Source: Candidatus Poseidoniales archaeon (GTDB lineage: Archaea > Thermoplasmatota > Poseidoniia > Poseidoniales > Thalassarchaeaceae). From it: a stretch of DNA of 64,000 nucleotides. Below the pieces are notes generated by a model. That model ran no database searches. It was given only the letters and a program-made list of their open reading frames with translations, and was not told where the DNA came from. Positions 11,029 to 19,111 of the stretch are shown piece by piece (positions within the stretch are counted from its first letter, which is position 1; each line of letters opens with the position of its first letter). The position numbers were made by a program, and so were the translations under genes. The stretch spans positions 50,360 through 114,359 of the forward strand of contig DUAE01000030.1 in the NCBI GenBank assembly GCA_012960975.1, read 5' to 3'.

Positions 11029-11037
11029 CTTAAAAGA
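11029..11037 (+). promoter_or_regulatory. TATA-like element for panD
   Basis: CTTAAAAGA lies about 25 bases before the panD ATG at 11058, the spacing expected between an archaeal TATA box and the start site, so the transcript would be leaderless or nearly so. The 145-base divergent gap with the surface giant (10913-11057) otherwise shows only a C-rich run near 11015-11023. Confidence 0.45.
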
Positions 11038-11057
11038 ATTTTTTTCCGCAGGATTTG

Positions 11058-11438
11058 ATGACAGCTTACCGAACCGTCCTCAACTCGAAAATTCACCGAG
11101 TTTCTGTTACCCTGGCTGATCTCGATTGTGTCGGCTCAATTTCAATCGATGAGGGTCTTTGGGACGCTGCTGGAATTGCTGAATGGGAACAGGTCAGCGT
11201 CCTAGATATTACGAATGGTTCAAGGATAGAAACATACGCAATTCTAGCGCCTCGCGGCTCTGGTGAAATCTGTATTAACGGAGCTGCGGCACACCATATA
11301 AATCTAGGTGATTTAGTCATTATTTGCACATACAAATCAATCAAAGAAACTACGATTTCTTCACATTCACCAACGATTATTCATGTCGATAAATCAAATG
11401 AAATTATTGAAATTTCGGATGCCGAATCAATATACTGA
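11058..11438 (+). CDS. panD: Aspartate 1-decarboxylase (pyruvoyl enzyme)
   Basis: About 126 residues, the family length. Converts L-aspartate to beta-alanine for pantothenate and coenzyme A. The precursor cleaves itself at the Gly-Ser bond in CVGSISID to form the catalytic pyruvoyl group, and that motif is present. KIHRVSVT (with the conserved Lys), APRGSGEICINGAAAHHINLGD and the GDLVII segment complete the signature. PanD of this type is bacterial; many archaea instead make beta-alanine with a PLP-dependent decarboxylase, so transfer is likely. ATG at 11058 preferred over the TTG just before it. Its stop directly abuts the stop of rlmH on the other strand. Confidence 0.93.
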   Translation: MTAYRTVLNSKIHRVSVTLADLDCVGSISIDEGLWDAAGIAEWEQVSVLDITNGSRIETYAILAPRGSGEICINGAAAHHINLGDLVIICTYKSIKETTISSHSPTIIHVDKSNEIIEISDAESIY

Positions 11439-11873
11439 TTAGACTCGATGGTAAGGCAAACCTTTGATGATTGTAACGGCTCGATAAAGTTGCTCTAAAA
11501 GCACGACTGCTGCCAATTCATGAGGGAGAGTAATCGGTCCTAATGAAAGTGATTTAGCTCCAGTTTGCTGCTCACCAAACCCACCAGGGGGCCCGATTAC
11601 GAGGTGTACATCTTGGCTTGCTAATCGCCACTTTTTCATCTCTTCAGCATAACCCATGCTATCAATAATTTCTCCATCTTCATCGAGCAGGATTACCGTT
11701 GAATCACCAGCTCGCTTTATCACGGTTTTCAAATATTCATTAGGGTCGGTTTGATTTCGGTGTTCGACCAATGAAACACCATCCGAAGAAAGGCGATTTG
11801 CATACTCATTTATTGCGATGCGAAATGCAGCATCTTTTGGCCTTCCATGAAGATGAACTACAATGCGAGCCAT
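11439..11873 (-). CDS. rlmH: 23S rRNA (pseudouridine1915-N3)-methyltransferase RlmH, SPOUT family
   Basis: About 144 residues, matching RlmH. The C-terminal half carries the knot: IGPPGGFG, then SLSLGPITLPHELAAVVLLEQLYRA and the terminal IKGLPYH, which are near-invariant. The enzyme methylates the pseudouridine in helix 69 of the large subunit, at the intersubunit bridge. ATG at 11873 (MARIVVHLHG) fits the family start; the longer ORF to 11912 adds an unconserved leader. RlmH is mainly bacterial with a scattered archaeal distribution. Confidence 0.92.
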   Translation of the reverse strand: MARIVVHLHGRPKDAAFRIAINEYANRLSSDGVSLVEHRNQTDPNEYLKTVIKRAGDSTVILLDEDGEIIDSMGYAEEMKKWRLASQDVHLVIGPPGGFGEQQTGAKSLSLGPITLPHELAAVVLLEQLYRAVTIIKGLPYHRV

Positions 11874-11950
11874 ATGCGTGGCAGAACCCGCTAGTCTTTG
11901 ATGAATTCGCAAGCATCAAAACTGTGAACACGCTGGCTAAACTGAGTAAG

Positions 11951-12268
11951 ATGGGTTGGTGGCCGTTCAAAAAAAAATCTAAACCAATTCATGATGATCC
12001 TCATGTCAAAGGTACTAGGCTTTGGATTCAAGAATTGCGAGATGTTTGCGAACGAAATTATGACAATTTTACAGAGGGGCAGCGAGTAGTTCGACAGATG
12101 CAAATAGAATGGATTGACGCGAATCGAGAAGGGGTTGTAGACAATTTGTTGCTAGAAGGGCTAGATCGACGTGCATTTCGGCTACTAAGAGCCGATAGCA
12201 AAGAATGGTTGGTATGGCTCGACAACGAAGATTTTTGGAAGCCCGGCTGGCGCGGTGACATCGAATAA
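11951..12268 (+). CDS. Small uncharacterised protein (105 aa)
   Basis: I do not recognise this protein. From the ATG at 11951 it reads MGWWPFKKKSKPIHDDP and continues as a soluble, helix-prone, charged and Trp-rich chain (WIQELRDVCERNYDNF; SKEWLVWLDNEDFWKPGW). The longer ORF from 11771 would run antisense through the start of rlmH and is not credible. It ends 11 bases before the membrane protein gene, whose ribosome-binding site overlaps its stop, so the two are probably one operon. Confidence 0.65.
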   Translation: MGWWPFKKKSKPIHDDPHVKGTRLWIQELRDVCERNYDNFTEGQRVVRQMQIEWIDANREGVVDNLLLEGLDRRAFRLLRADSKEWLVWLDNEDFWKPGWRGDIE

Positions 12269-12279
12269 GAGGTGTTTTG

Positions 12280-12972
12280 ATGATTTTTTGGATTTCTTTA
12301 TTTCTCATTTTGGGTGCCACTGTGTTCCATTATTCTCGCGCCCAACCTTTTCCAGAAAAAAGTGGAAAATTTGCCTTTTTATTAATTACTACTGGATTAA
12401 TAATGATTATTTCCATTAGTGCCCCTCGACCTACTGAAGATTTGGTTGCTCCGGTGGTTGCCACAATTATCGGTGGGCTCGCCGTCATCATAGGTACAAT
12501 CCATATGTCGATTCTACGAGATGACGTGATTATCGCACCATTTGGAGGATTTCTTCTTTGTATTGGTGCAATCGATTTGCTCTCATCTCAATGGGTTGGA
12601 GCCGGACAAATCGAACAAATCGGCTCATTCGCTTTCGCCTCAATTCTAGTATTATTAGAGATTTACTTAGCATTCAAAGGATTGGTTGTCGGAATTCAGG
12701 GCATCTCTTGGTCAAAATCTGGGTTGAGGCAAATCCACAGGGGAATTTTGTTAGGAGATTCAGGTGCCATCACTCATTTTGAAAAATCATGGGATATGGA
12801 AAATCAATGGATAAACGCGATGAGTCATTCCGCATTATCGTTAATTTATCGTCATCTAAATGATGAAAATATGGAGAAAAAACACACCATTGAGTTAGAA
12901 CAATTGGGTGGTTGGCAAAGTGTTGATGAATCTTGGATAATTACTATCGAAAATGCATTAGAACTTCTTTGA
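12280..12972 (+). CDS. Uncharacterised multi-pass membrane protein (230 aa)
   Basis: Function unknown. Five or so hydrophobic segments are visible: FWISLFLILGATVF at the N-terminus, FAFLLITTGLIMIISI, VVATIIGGLAVIIGTI, GGFLLCIGAIDLL and FASILVLLEIYLAF. A soluble tail of about 75 residues follows (from about 155) with HFEKSWDMENQW and an alpha-helical end (SLIYRHLNDENMEKKH) that resembles a single TPR-like helix pair. ATG at 12280 has GAGGTG 5 bases upstream. Confidence 0.75.
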   Translation: MIFWISLFLILGATVFHYSRAQPFPEKSGKFAFLLITTGLIMIISISAPRPTEDLVAPVVATIIGGLAVIIGTIHMSILRDDVIIAPFGGFLLCIGAIDLLSSQWVGAGQIEQIGSFAFASILVLLEIYLAFKGLVVGIQGISWSKSGLRQIHRGILLGDSGAITHFEKSWDMENQWINAMSHSALSLIYRHLNDENMEKKHTIELEQLGGWQSVDESWIITIENALELL

Positions 12973-12978
12973 GTGTAG

Positions 12979-13006
12979 GTCTCGAACATTTTTTTGTAGT
13001 CGAGAC
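12979..13006 (+). promoter_or_regulatory. Inverted repeat with T-run before the adenosyltransferase gene
   Basis: GTCTCGA and TCGAGAC form a 7-bp inverted repeat separated by 14 bases containing seven T residues. It follows the membrane protein stop at 12972 and precedes the adenosyltransferase start by about 37 bases. It may end the first transcript (T-run) or bind a regulator; the sequence cannot decide. Confidence 0.35.
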
Positions 13007-13042
13007 GATTTCATAGAGTGCAACCCAATCCGACAAGTGGAT

Positions 13043-13678
13043 ATGGTTCGCATCACAAGGATTCACACCGGTGGCGGAGATGGAGGTGAAACTTCTCTCC
13101 TCGATGGAGAAAGGGTTGGAAAGAATCATCCCCGTGTTGCATTTTATGGCACAATCGATGAAGTAAATTCACAGATTGGAGCCGTCAGAATGGAACTAAA
13201 TCGAATCGAAAAAATAGTACCAGATGGTGGTCAAAAAACAAATCTAATTCGTGCAGCAGAATTGGCAGACAAACGCTTAGGTATTATTCAACAAGAATTA
13301 TTTGACATTGGGGGGGAATGTTCTTGCACACCTGGAAAATTACCGAAAATGATGGAAGTAATATCTGAGCAGCAATGCGAAAGATTAGTCGAGGAGATGA
13401 ACGAATGGATCGAAGATCTCGAGCCACTCGAATCTTTCATAATTCCCACAGGATCTCCTCCCGTCGCTACCCTGCACGTAGCTCGGTGTGTCACGCGTCG
13501 AGCAGAAAGGGACGCTTGTGGACTTCGCTCAATTGAAGGTGAAGATGCCATTAGAGCAGAAGTAATATCATACTTGAATAGGTTATCTGATTGGCTCTTC
13601 GTTCTCGGAAGATGGATTACATTAAAAACCGGTGAACAAGAAGTTTTGTGGATGCCTCTCGGTAAAAGAAATGCTTAG
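13043..13678 (+). CDS. Cob(I)alamin adenosyltransferase, PduO/MMAB type
   Basis: About 211 residues. Transfers the adenosyl group of ATP to cob(I)alamin, making adenosylcobalamin. The N-terminal ATP loop IHTGGGDGGETSLLDGERV, the FYGTIDEVNSQIGAVR segment and the later TLHVARCVTRRAERD helix are the PduO-family signatures; the Arg-rich last motif binds ATP. Its likely client in this window is the class II ribonucleotide reductase at 30751. ATG at 13043 is preferred, with GTG at 13037 possible. Its TAG stop overlaps the NUDIX gene stop in the tetranucleotide TTAG. Confidence 0.92.
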   Translation: MVRITRIHTGGGDGGETSLLDGERVGKNHPRVAFYGTIDEVNSQIGAVRMELNRIEKIVPDGGQKTNLIRAAELADKRLGIIQQELFDIGGECSCTPGKLPKMMEVISEQQCERLVEEMNEWIEDLEPLESFIIPTGSPPVATLHVARCVTRRAERDACGLRSIEGEDAIRAEVISYLNRLSDWLFVLGRWITLKTGEQEVLWMPLGKRNA

Positions 13679-14088
13679 ACGGGGCGACCAACAGAAAGAA
13701 GATGGGTGTGTGCTGAATTTATCATCTCTTTTTCTTGTTCAAAAGTCAATTGAGAGTGAGCAGATTCGAAGTCAAGCCACAGATAATTTCGATGTTCATG
13801 CGATAGTTTAACAGTCAATTCATCAGTTTCAGCAAGGTACCAATATACTTGTTTTGGAGTTTTTACACCCTTTCTGAAAAATGTATATTCTGTCCTCATC
13901 TCCCAGCCATCTAATATTTTGACCGATTTGATTCCCGTTTCTTCAGAAAGTTCCCTCACCGCGGTTGAATGATAGTCTGAATCAGTGTCCTCGATGTGAC
14001 CTTTTGGAAAGCTCCAATGGCCTTGGGGATATTGCAATAATAGGACACTATCATAATTGATTAGAATGAAACCACATGATGTCTCCAT
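13675..14088 (-). CDS. NUDIX hydrolase, diadenosine-tetraphosphatase-like
   Basis: About 137 residues from the ATG at 14088. A NUDIX box is visible as WSFPKGHIEDTD followed by AVRELSEETGI; the RELSEE metal-binding helix is intact, but the first half has one extra residue and Asp where the canonical Glu sits. The N-terminal SCGFILIN and KGHIED resemble Ap4A pyrophosphohydrolases, which remove stress dinucleotides, though NUDIX substrates are hard to predict from sequence. Convergent with the adenosyltransferase gene and divergent from the DHH gene. Confidence 0.88.
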   Translation of the reverse strand: METSCGFILINYDSVLLLQYPQGHWSFPKGHIEDTDSDYHSTAVRELSEETGIKSVKILDGWEMRTEYTFFRKGVKTPKQVYWYLAETDELTVKLSHEHRNYLWLDFESAHSQLTFEQEKEMINSAHTHLLSVGRPV

Positions 14089-14173
14089 GCAACACACGGT
14101 GAGGACTTTGCCTATTCAATTGTTGCAACCGAGTGGCAAATACAATTGAGTAGAGTCCGCCTGTCAAGAAAAG

Positions 14174-15154
14174 ATGGAAGAGGCCGCACTCGCTCTAAAT
14201 ATCAGAAGAATCGTTACCGATAGTGATCTCGACGGAGTTGTCACAGGCGCAATTCTGCGTCGTTGGTGGCCAGAAGCCGAGGTAGTATTTGGCCACCCTG
14301 GAAACCTTCGGGCAGGCATGATGGATCATTTAATCGACCGACATACGGCGATTTGCGATTTACCTAGACACGAAGACTGTGGACTCAGTATCGATCATCA
14401 TCAATCCAACGAGCCGAATGCATCAGAGGATAGCGAAACAGTAATTCTCTGGAGGTCAACACCATCAGCAGCAAGAATTGCCTATGATTTACTATCTGAA
14501 AAAATCGATTTATCCGATTTGACTCAGATGATGATATGGGTCGATAAATTGGATGGTGGGGGTGTGACAAAAGAAGAATTCATGGGCAATCACCCCGTAG
14601 TTTGGCTCGGGAGAATTATCGGTTCTGATGCTGGAATAGCACTCCATATTCTTGAATCACTTCAAGCGGGCTCTTCTGTTGTTTCGATATTAAACGACCC
14701 AATTATCGAGAATATAGTGAAAGAAAGAAAAGCGCGTCAAAGTATTCTCGGCGAGTCAATTATTTCGAATATGAAAATTGTAGATCGCCTTGCAATAGTA
14801 CGATTTGAAGATAGCGGATTTCGATCGAATGGCTATCACATCACAGCCCTTGCTGGTGAAAATTGCGATGCTTGTCTGGTAATACACGGGGATGTTGGGG
14901 TGGGATTTGATGAAGAAGACAAGTATCCTGTCTCTGCTTCATTCTACACAAATTCATTCCTACACAAAAACGGCGGAATTTTTGATTTGACAAAACTTGC
15001 CACACGTTTTGACTCTGATGGGGGTGGTCACGCAAATGCATGTGGTTGTAGAATAAAACCATTAGAAAATGGTGTGGTCGTAGAGAGGATGGTTAACTCA
15101 AAAGATATTGAGAAAAACCTCGAAACATGGCTATCATTGTGGTCAAATCGTTAA
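14174..15154 (+). CDS. DHH-family phosphoesterase
   Basis: 326 residues. Metal-binding motifs: VTDSDLDGVV near residue 15, the name-giving SIDHHQSNE at about 75-83, and IWVDKLDGGG at about 123. The C-terminal DHHA1 half ends with DGGGHANACGCRI at about 290-302, the substrate-binding glycine motif. The family includes nanoRNases, pAp phosphatases and archaeal RecJ-like exonucleases; the compact size with no zinc finger fits a small-oligonucleotide phosphodiesterase. The exact substrate is not determinable. Its TAA stop overlaps the next gene's stop on the other strand. Confidence 0.88.
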   Translation: MEEAALALNIRRIVTDSDLDGVVTGAILRRWWPEAEVVFGHPGNLRAGMMDHLIDRHTAICDLPRHEDCGLSIDHHQSNEPNASEDSETVILWRSTPSAARIAYDLLSEKIDLSDLTQMMIWVDKLDGGGVTKEEFMGNHPVVWLGRIIGSDAGIALHILESLQAGSSVVSILNDPIIENIVKERKARQSILGESIISNMKIVDRLAIVRFEDSGFRSNGYHITALAGENCDACLVIHGDVGVGFDEEDKYPVSASFYTNSFLHKNGGIFDLTKLATRFDSDGGGHANACGCRIKPLENGVVVERMVNSKDIEKNLETWLSLWSNR

Positions 15155-15621
15155 AGATATTTGAAAAGATAAAGGAAACCAAGAAAGGCATGAATCAATA
15201 TCAATAACGCCATTATATCGCTAATCCTTCCGTGCAAATCTTTGATCTGAGAAAACGATTGGCCACTATCTCTTTTCGATTTTACTGACCTACCTAATTT
15301 TCTGAGGTAGAGAATCATTGCCAAACCGAGTAAACCAACCCACCCATGGAAATGGCCAGGGAGTATATTGGTTGACGAAAATGAGCCATTAATAATCGTA
15401 AAATAAATCGCTTTCGAAACAAAGGCAAGAAGGATTACTCCCATTACACCGTAGGTTAATTTTTCTCCAACTTCTTCGTGGTTTTTCAAGGCGATTTTTC
15501 TGTTATCTGATTTTAGGAGCGATCCTTTTTGCCTCCATTTCCTCTGATTGAAGAAAACCCAAATCAATCCAAGTGCTGAAATTGGATGGAGGAGAATGAT
15601 GATTGTAGCTAGCGCTTCCAT
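15151..15621 (-). CDS. Four-helix membrane protein, DUF4079/cytochrome-b561-like
   Basis: 156 residues with four hydrophobic helices: TIIILLHPISALGLIWVFF, LTYGVMGVILLAFVSKAI, GWVGLLGLAMILYL and IMALLILIHAFLGFLYL. Histidines sit within or at the ends of helices (LHPIS, PGHFHGWVG, DLHGRIS, LIHAFLG), a pattern like DUF4079 and b561-type proteins that bind haem or quinone. The family link is by eye and needs a profile search. Convergent with the DHH gene, sharing a TTAA at the stops. Confidence 0.7.
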   Translation of the reverse strand: MEALATIIILLHPISALGLIWVFFNQRKWRQKGSLLKSDNRKIALKNHEEVGEKLTYGVMGVILLAFVSKAIYFTIINGSFSSTNILPGHFHGWVGLLGLAMILYLRKLGRSVKSKRDSGQSFSQIKDLHGRISDIMALLILIHAFLGFLYLFKYL

Positions 15622-15733
15622 GATTTTTGCTACATGATAGTCAAACTTGAGGTCTTGCTTTCACCTCCTTGCTTAGCAAAGCGGATAATTCATAACAAAA
15701 TTAACGGGCGAAGAGTCGTCGGAGTGGCTTAAT

Positions 15734-18700
15734 TTGGAGCAGTATCTACTCGATTGTCTCGAAGACCTGCATAAAGCAGGTGATGATGAAGTACGTCGAA
15801 AGAATGCAATTCAGAGATCGGCAACATGGGATTTACTCGATAAGAGTTGGAAACCTTTGGCAATTATGGCGGCCTCAAAAGAAGCTCCAATCGTGAAAAA
15901 AGATTCGCAAGATCAATCTGGTCGACCGAGGGGTGCAAACCGAAGCCACCGGAGTCGAGGGGGACGCCGTGGGGGGCGAAATTCAAGACGGGGGTTCGAG
16001 GATAATCTTCCCTCACCTGATAGAATTTTAGGGGATGATCATTCAGCAGGATTCAAACTTGCAGTTTTAATTGCCCAGAAGCATAAAATGACTACAAATT
16101 GGGATGATTCTTGGGATGGGAATTTAGATTTGGTAAGAATTGAATGCGCTCAAGGGTTACATCCAGTCTGGAGTCGATTGGCACGTGAGGCCCCTCTCTT
16201 TGCTGAGATGGAGAGGTTTCCCGTAAATGAAATTGAAGCTGAAATCTATGATTCGAGTGAATGGATTGCCGCTGCTCATATTGACCCCGAAGACTCTATA
16301 CAATTGAGAGAATGGCTTTCTCTCCCCCCCCCATTCAGATTGAATTCCGGCCAGGCGCTTGCACTGGATAAAATAAAGAAGGATCTTGCTGGAAAACCAC
16401 GGCCACAATCTTGGCCTAAAACAATGAAAGAATATTTGCGTGGACTTGAGGGAATTTCTGCAATCTTGGAAAGTTTAATTCTATTGGGTTCAAAACATCT
16501 CGATGCAATCGATTCATTAGGCCGGGTTGGTAATAATGATTCATTACAATCATTAGCTGAAAAACATGCGAGACTTTCGTCTCATCGAAATGGAAATTTC
16601 GATGAATGGTCGACATCAATCCAACAAACTGGTGATGATAATCTATCAAAGGCAATTAGGGTTGAAGTCTGGAAGAATTACAATTCTTCCTATTCAAATT
16701 TAACAAAAGAAGAGCTGCTCACGGGGATAAAAATCTTGTCTGAAGAATCAATTCCCCACGCACTCAACTGGCGTATCGCGGAACTTTCGTCAGAATCTGG
16801 GGGGATGAAAGAGGCACTTGCCATTATCCAAAAATTGTCTATCGAGAATGATTCGCACCTAAGTATTGCTCTCAAAATTTCTACCGCCACCAAATCTCCG
16901 ATTTTAGAAGAAAAAATTCTTTCAGCAATTTCAAACATCTCTGAAAAAAGAGTTGCTGAAATAATGCAAACTGATAATTTGCCAATTTCAATTCAATTGG
17001 CAGCAGCAGCGGTCCTAACAAATATCAATGATGTAAGGTATACTAATGAAATTCTTTCAGTATTTACTAGAGCCGCTGACGTAACTTCTCTAGCAGAAAA
17101 AATGATTGCAGATGATTCACTAGCACTCGCCTATCCATTCAGAGCATTGATGGTATGTCAGCTGATATCTGCTGTAGATGCATTGAATATATCTTCGAAT
17201 CTGAAAAATCTCAAATCTCGCGCATTATTAGCTTTGGAAGAATCAACAGAAGATGATACTCTCTCTGAAGTATCACTTTCTCTAATCTCTCTTCTCGCCG
17301 GAGTACCATCAAACATGGATTCAATTCACCAAAAACTCGATATTGATGGAGTTGTAATCCTAAATCAAGTACGAAGGGCCCTCTCTTCAGATGGAGATGG
17401 ATTCGTTAAAGAATCTCTAATTGAATCATTAGAAACATCGATTCGAGCAGCAGATGTTTCCCATCTTGAGGCGAGATTGTTTTCTGCTTTGATTGATGCT
17501 TTATATCTCAATTTAGCAACCTTAGGATTACAAATGGGTGAAGTTGACAAGAAAGAAAGTTCAATAGAAATATTTGAAAAATTATCGAATAGTAATGAAT
17601 TGACTAATAGAACGATTCGTTCACTCGATGACCTCGTTGTCGAGCACAGCATAGGAATTGTGTCTCTAGAAAAGTGGTACAGAATCAACGACAAAGATTC
17701 TGCCGAATATCATGTTGTAAGGGCTGCGGTTGAAAGGGAAAGGGGGAATCGTGCAAACGCCGCTCGTTCTTACAAAGAAGCTTCAATAAAAATTGTAGAA
17801 GATTATGAAAACTCATCAATTTTATTGAGAAAATCCTTGATTGAATTCGCCCACGCTGGAGTATGGGATGAAGCCGTTGAAATGATTGAAGATAACCCCC
17901 AATTAATGGCTGCAGTTACACAAAAATTCCAGCTTTACCTGCATACCTGTGCAGATGTTTCAGCAGGATATACAGACAAAGCAACTCGCCGCTTAATCGA
18001 GTTTGTATCAAAAGAAGAATGGGCGGATCCTGAATTTGAAGGAGTCGACGCAGAATTCAATAAACGGCGAAAAGAATCGTTAGAATTACTTCAACGATAC
18101 CCTGATGAACATAATTTACCAAAGGAAATGTTCAATGGAAGAATTCGTGCAGCTTTCAAGACCTTAGAAAAAAGTGGCGCTTCTCGTCAATCTGATTTAG
18201 AGCGAAGATTCCATTTCGAATTGCATGATAAAAAAGATATCTTCGAACTGACTTTGCTCGGTGGGCAAATCGCTGAGAAAAAACCACTAAGAGGAATTCG
18301 AAGATTCGAAGAAGCGATTGAAACTGGATTTTTTGATGATTTAGGTGTTCGACGTTTAAGAGATACACAGCGTGCTGTTTTCGTAAGTCACAGCAATAGT
18401 ATTCCAGTAAAAGATCGCAGGACTTTACACCATTTAGGCCTCAAACCACTCATTTTAATCGATACGAATGTGTTAATTGATGCTTTGAAAGATGATTTGC
18501 TTAGAGAAATTTCAAGTGACCAATACGGATCTCTAGATTGGACTATCGAAAGGTCGTTTCATATGATGTTAATTCGAAGAAGTAAGGGTGATGTTTTTGT
18601 TACCATTCCTCCATCGGCAAGAGGAGAATTCAAACATCGAACGAAAAGTCCGGACTCAGTTCTAGATTTATTTGAAGGAGTTTACATCAACCACCAAGAA

Positions 18701-19111
18701 TGGAAAAAAATCATTACTCCAGCATTCTTGAAAGAGAGGGTGGAAATTATCTTAAATTCATTCAACACATGGAACCAATTGATCGAAATAGCTAATCGAG
18801 ATGATGTGGAATTAGAAGAATTCTTGTTAAAGCATGAGCAGATTTTTGAAATGGTTGATCAATATAAAAGGGCGCGTTCTAATTCAGTACCAATCCGAAC
18901 AGAATTGAAAGGCAAGGAAATTTATCCAGAAAATGGTGATATCGAAATTATGCAAGACGCCGCAGGATTGGCAAAATTGCCCCTTCAAGAAATTGGTTGC
19001 GTCTTAGTCGCGACAAGAGATTCTGATTTTAGATTGATTTCACGTGCTCTAGAAGAGCGATATGGTTTCGGCGTTATCTCTGATGCTCAGCAATTAAACA
19101 GTCGAATCTAA
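15734..19111 (+). CDS. Large helical protein with RG-rich segment and C-terminal PIN nuclease domain
   Basis: 1125 residues; I know of no named family with this layout. Residues about 62-90 are an Arg/Gly-rich, RNA-binding-like linker (SRGGRRGGRNSRRG). Residues about 100-880 look all-alpha and repeat-like (TPR/HEAT-type solenoid). The C-terminus is a PIN domain: LILIDTNVLIDAL with the first catalytic Asp at about 910, PPSARGEFKHR, a middle acidic residue in IMQDAAGLA, and VATRDSDFRLIS. All four acidic positions expected of an active PIN RNase can be found. The start is TTG at 15734 with GGAG about 9 bases before. No antitoxin-like partner is adjacent, arguing against a VapC system. Its end overlaps the flavoprotein gene by 18 bases. 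Confidence 0.8.
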   Translation: MEQYLLDCLEDLHKAGDDEVRRKNAIQRSATWDLLDKSWKPLAIMAASKEAPIVKKDSQDQSGRPRGANRSHRSRGGRRGGRNSRRGFEDNLPSPDRILGDDHSAGFKLAVLIAQKHKMTTNWDDSWDGNLDLVRIECAQGLHPVWSRLAREAPLFAEMERFPVNEIEAEIYDSSEWIAAAHIDPEDSIQLREWLSLPPPFRLNSGQALALDKIKKDLAGKPRPQSWPKTMKEYLRGLEGISAILESLILLGSKHLDAIDSLGRVGNNDSLQSLAEKHARLSSHRNGNFDEWSTSIQQTGDDNLSKAIRVEVWKNYNSSYSNLTKEELLTGIKILSEESIPHALNWRIAELSSESGGMKEALAIIQKLSIENDSHLSIALKISTATKSPILEEKILSAISNISEKRVAEIMQTDNLPISIQLAAAAVLTNINDVRYTNEILSVFTRAADVTSLAEKMIADDSLALAYPFRALMVCQLISAVDALNISSNLKNLKSRALLALEESTEDDTLSEVSLSLISLLAGVPSNMDSIHQKLDIDGVVILNQVRRALSSDGDGFVKESLIESLETSIRAADVSHLEARLFSALIDALYLNLATLGLQMGEVDKKESSIEIFEKLSNSNELTNRTIRSLDDLVVEHSIGIVSLEKWYRINDKDSAEYHVVRAAVERERGNRANAARSYKEASIKIVEDYENSSILLRKSLIEFAHAGVWDEAVEMIEDNPQLMAAVTQKFQLYLHTCADVSAGYTDKATRRLIEFVSKEEWADPEFEGVDAEFNKRRKESLELLQRYPDEHNLPKEMFNGRIRAAFKTLEKSGASRQSDLERRFHFELHDKKDIFELTLLGGQIAEKKPLRGIRRFEEAIETGFFDDLGVRRLRDTQRAVFVSHSNSIPVKDRRTLHHLGLKPLILIDTNVLIDALKDDLLREISSDQYGSLDWTIERSFHMMLIRRSKGDVFVTIPPSARGEFKHRTKSPDSVLDLFEGVYINHQEWKKIITPAFLKERVEIILNSFNTWNQLIEIANRDDVELEEFLLKHEQIFEMVDQYKRARSNSVPIRTELKGKEIYPENGDIEIMQDAAGLAKLPLQEIGCVLVATRDSDFRLISRALEERYGFGVISDAQQLNSRI

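Noticed and set aside
11771-11950. Upstream extension of the small ORF at 11951
   Set aside because: It would run antisense through the start of rlmH and is not needed; an ATG at 11951 suffices.
15734-19111. VapC-type toxin
   Set aside because: The PIN domain is the end of a 1125-aa protein and there is no small antitoxin gene beside it.
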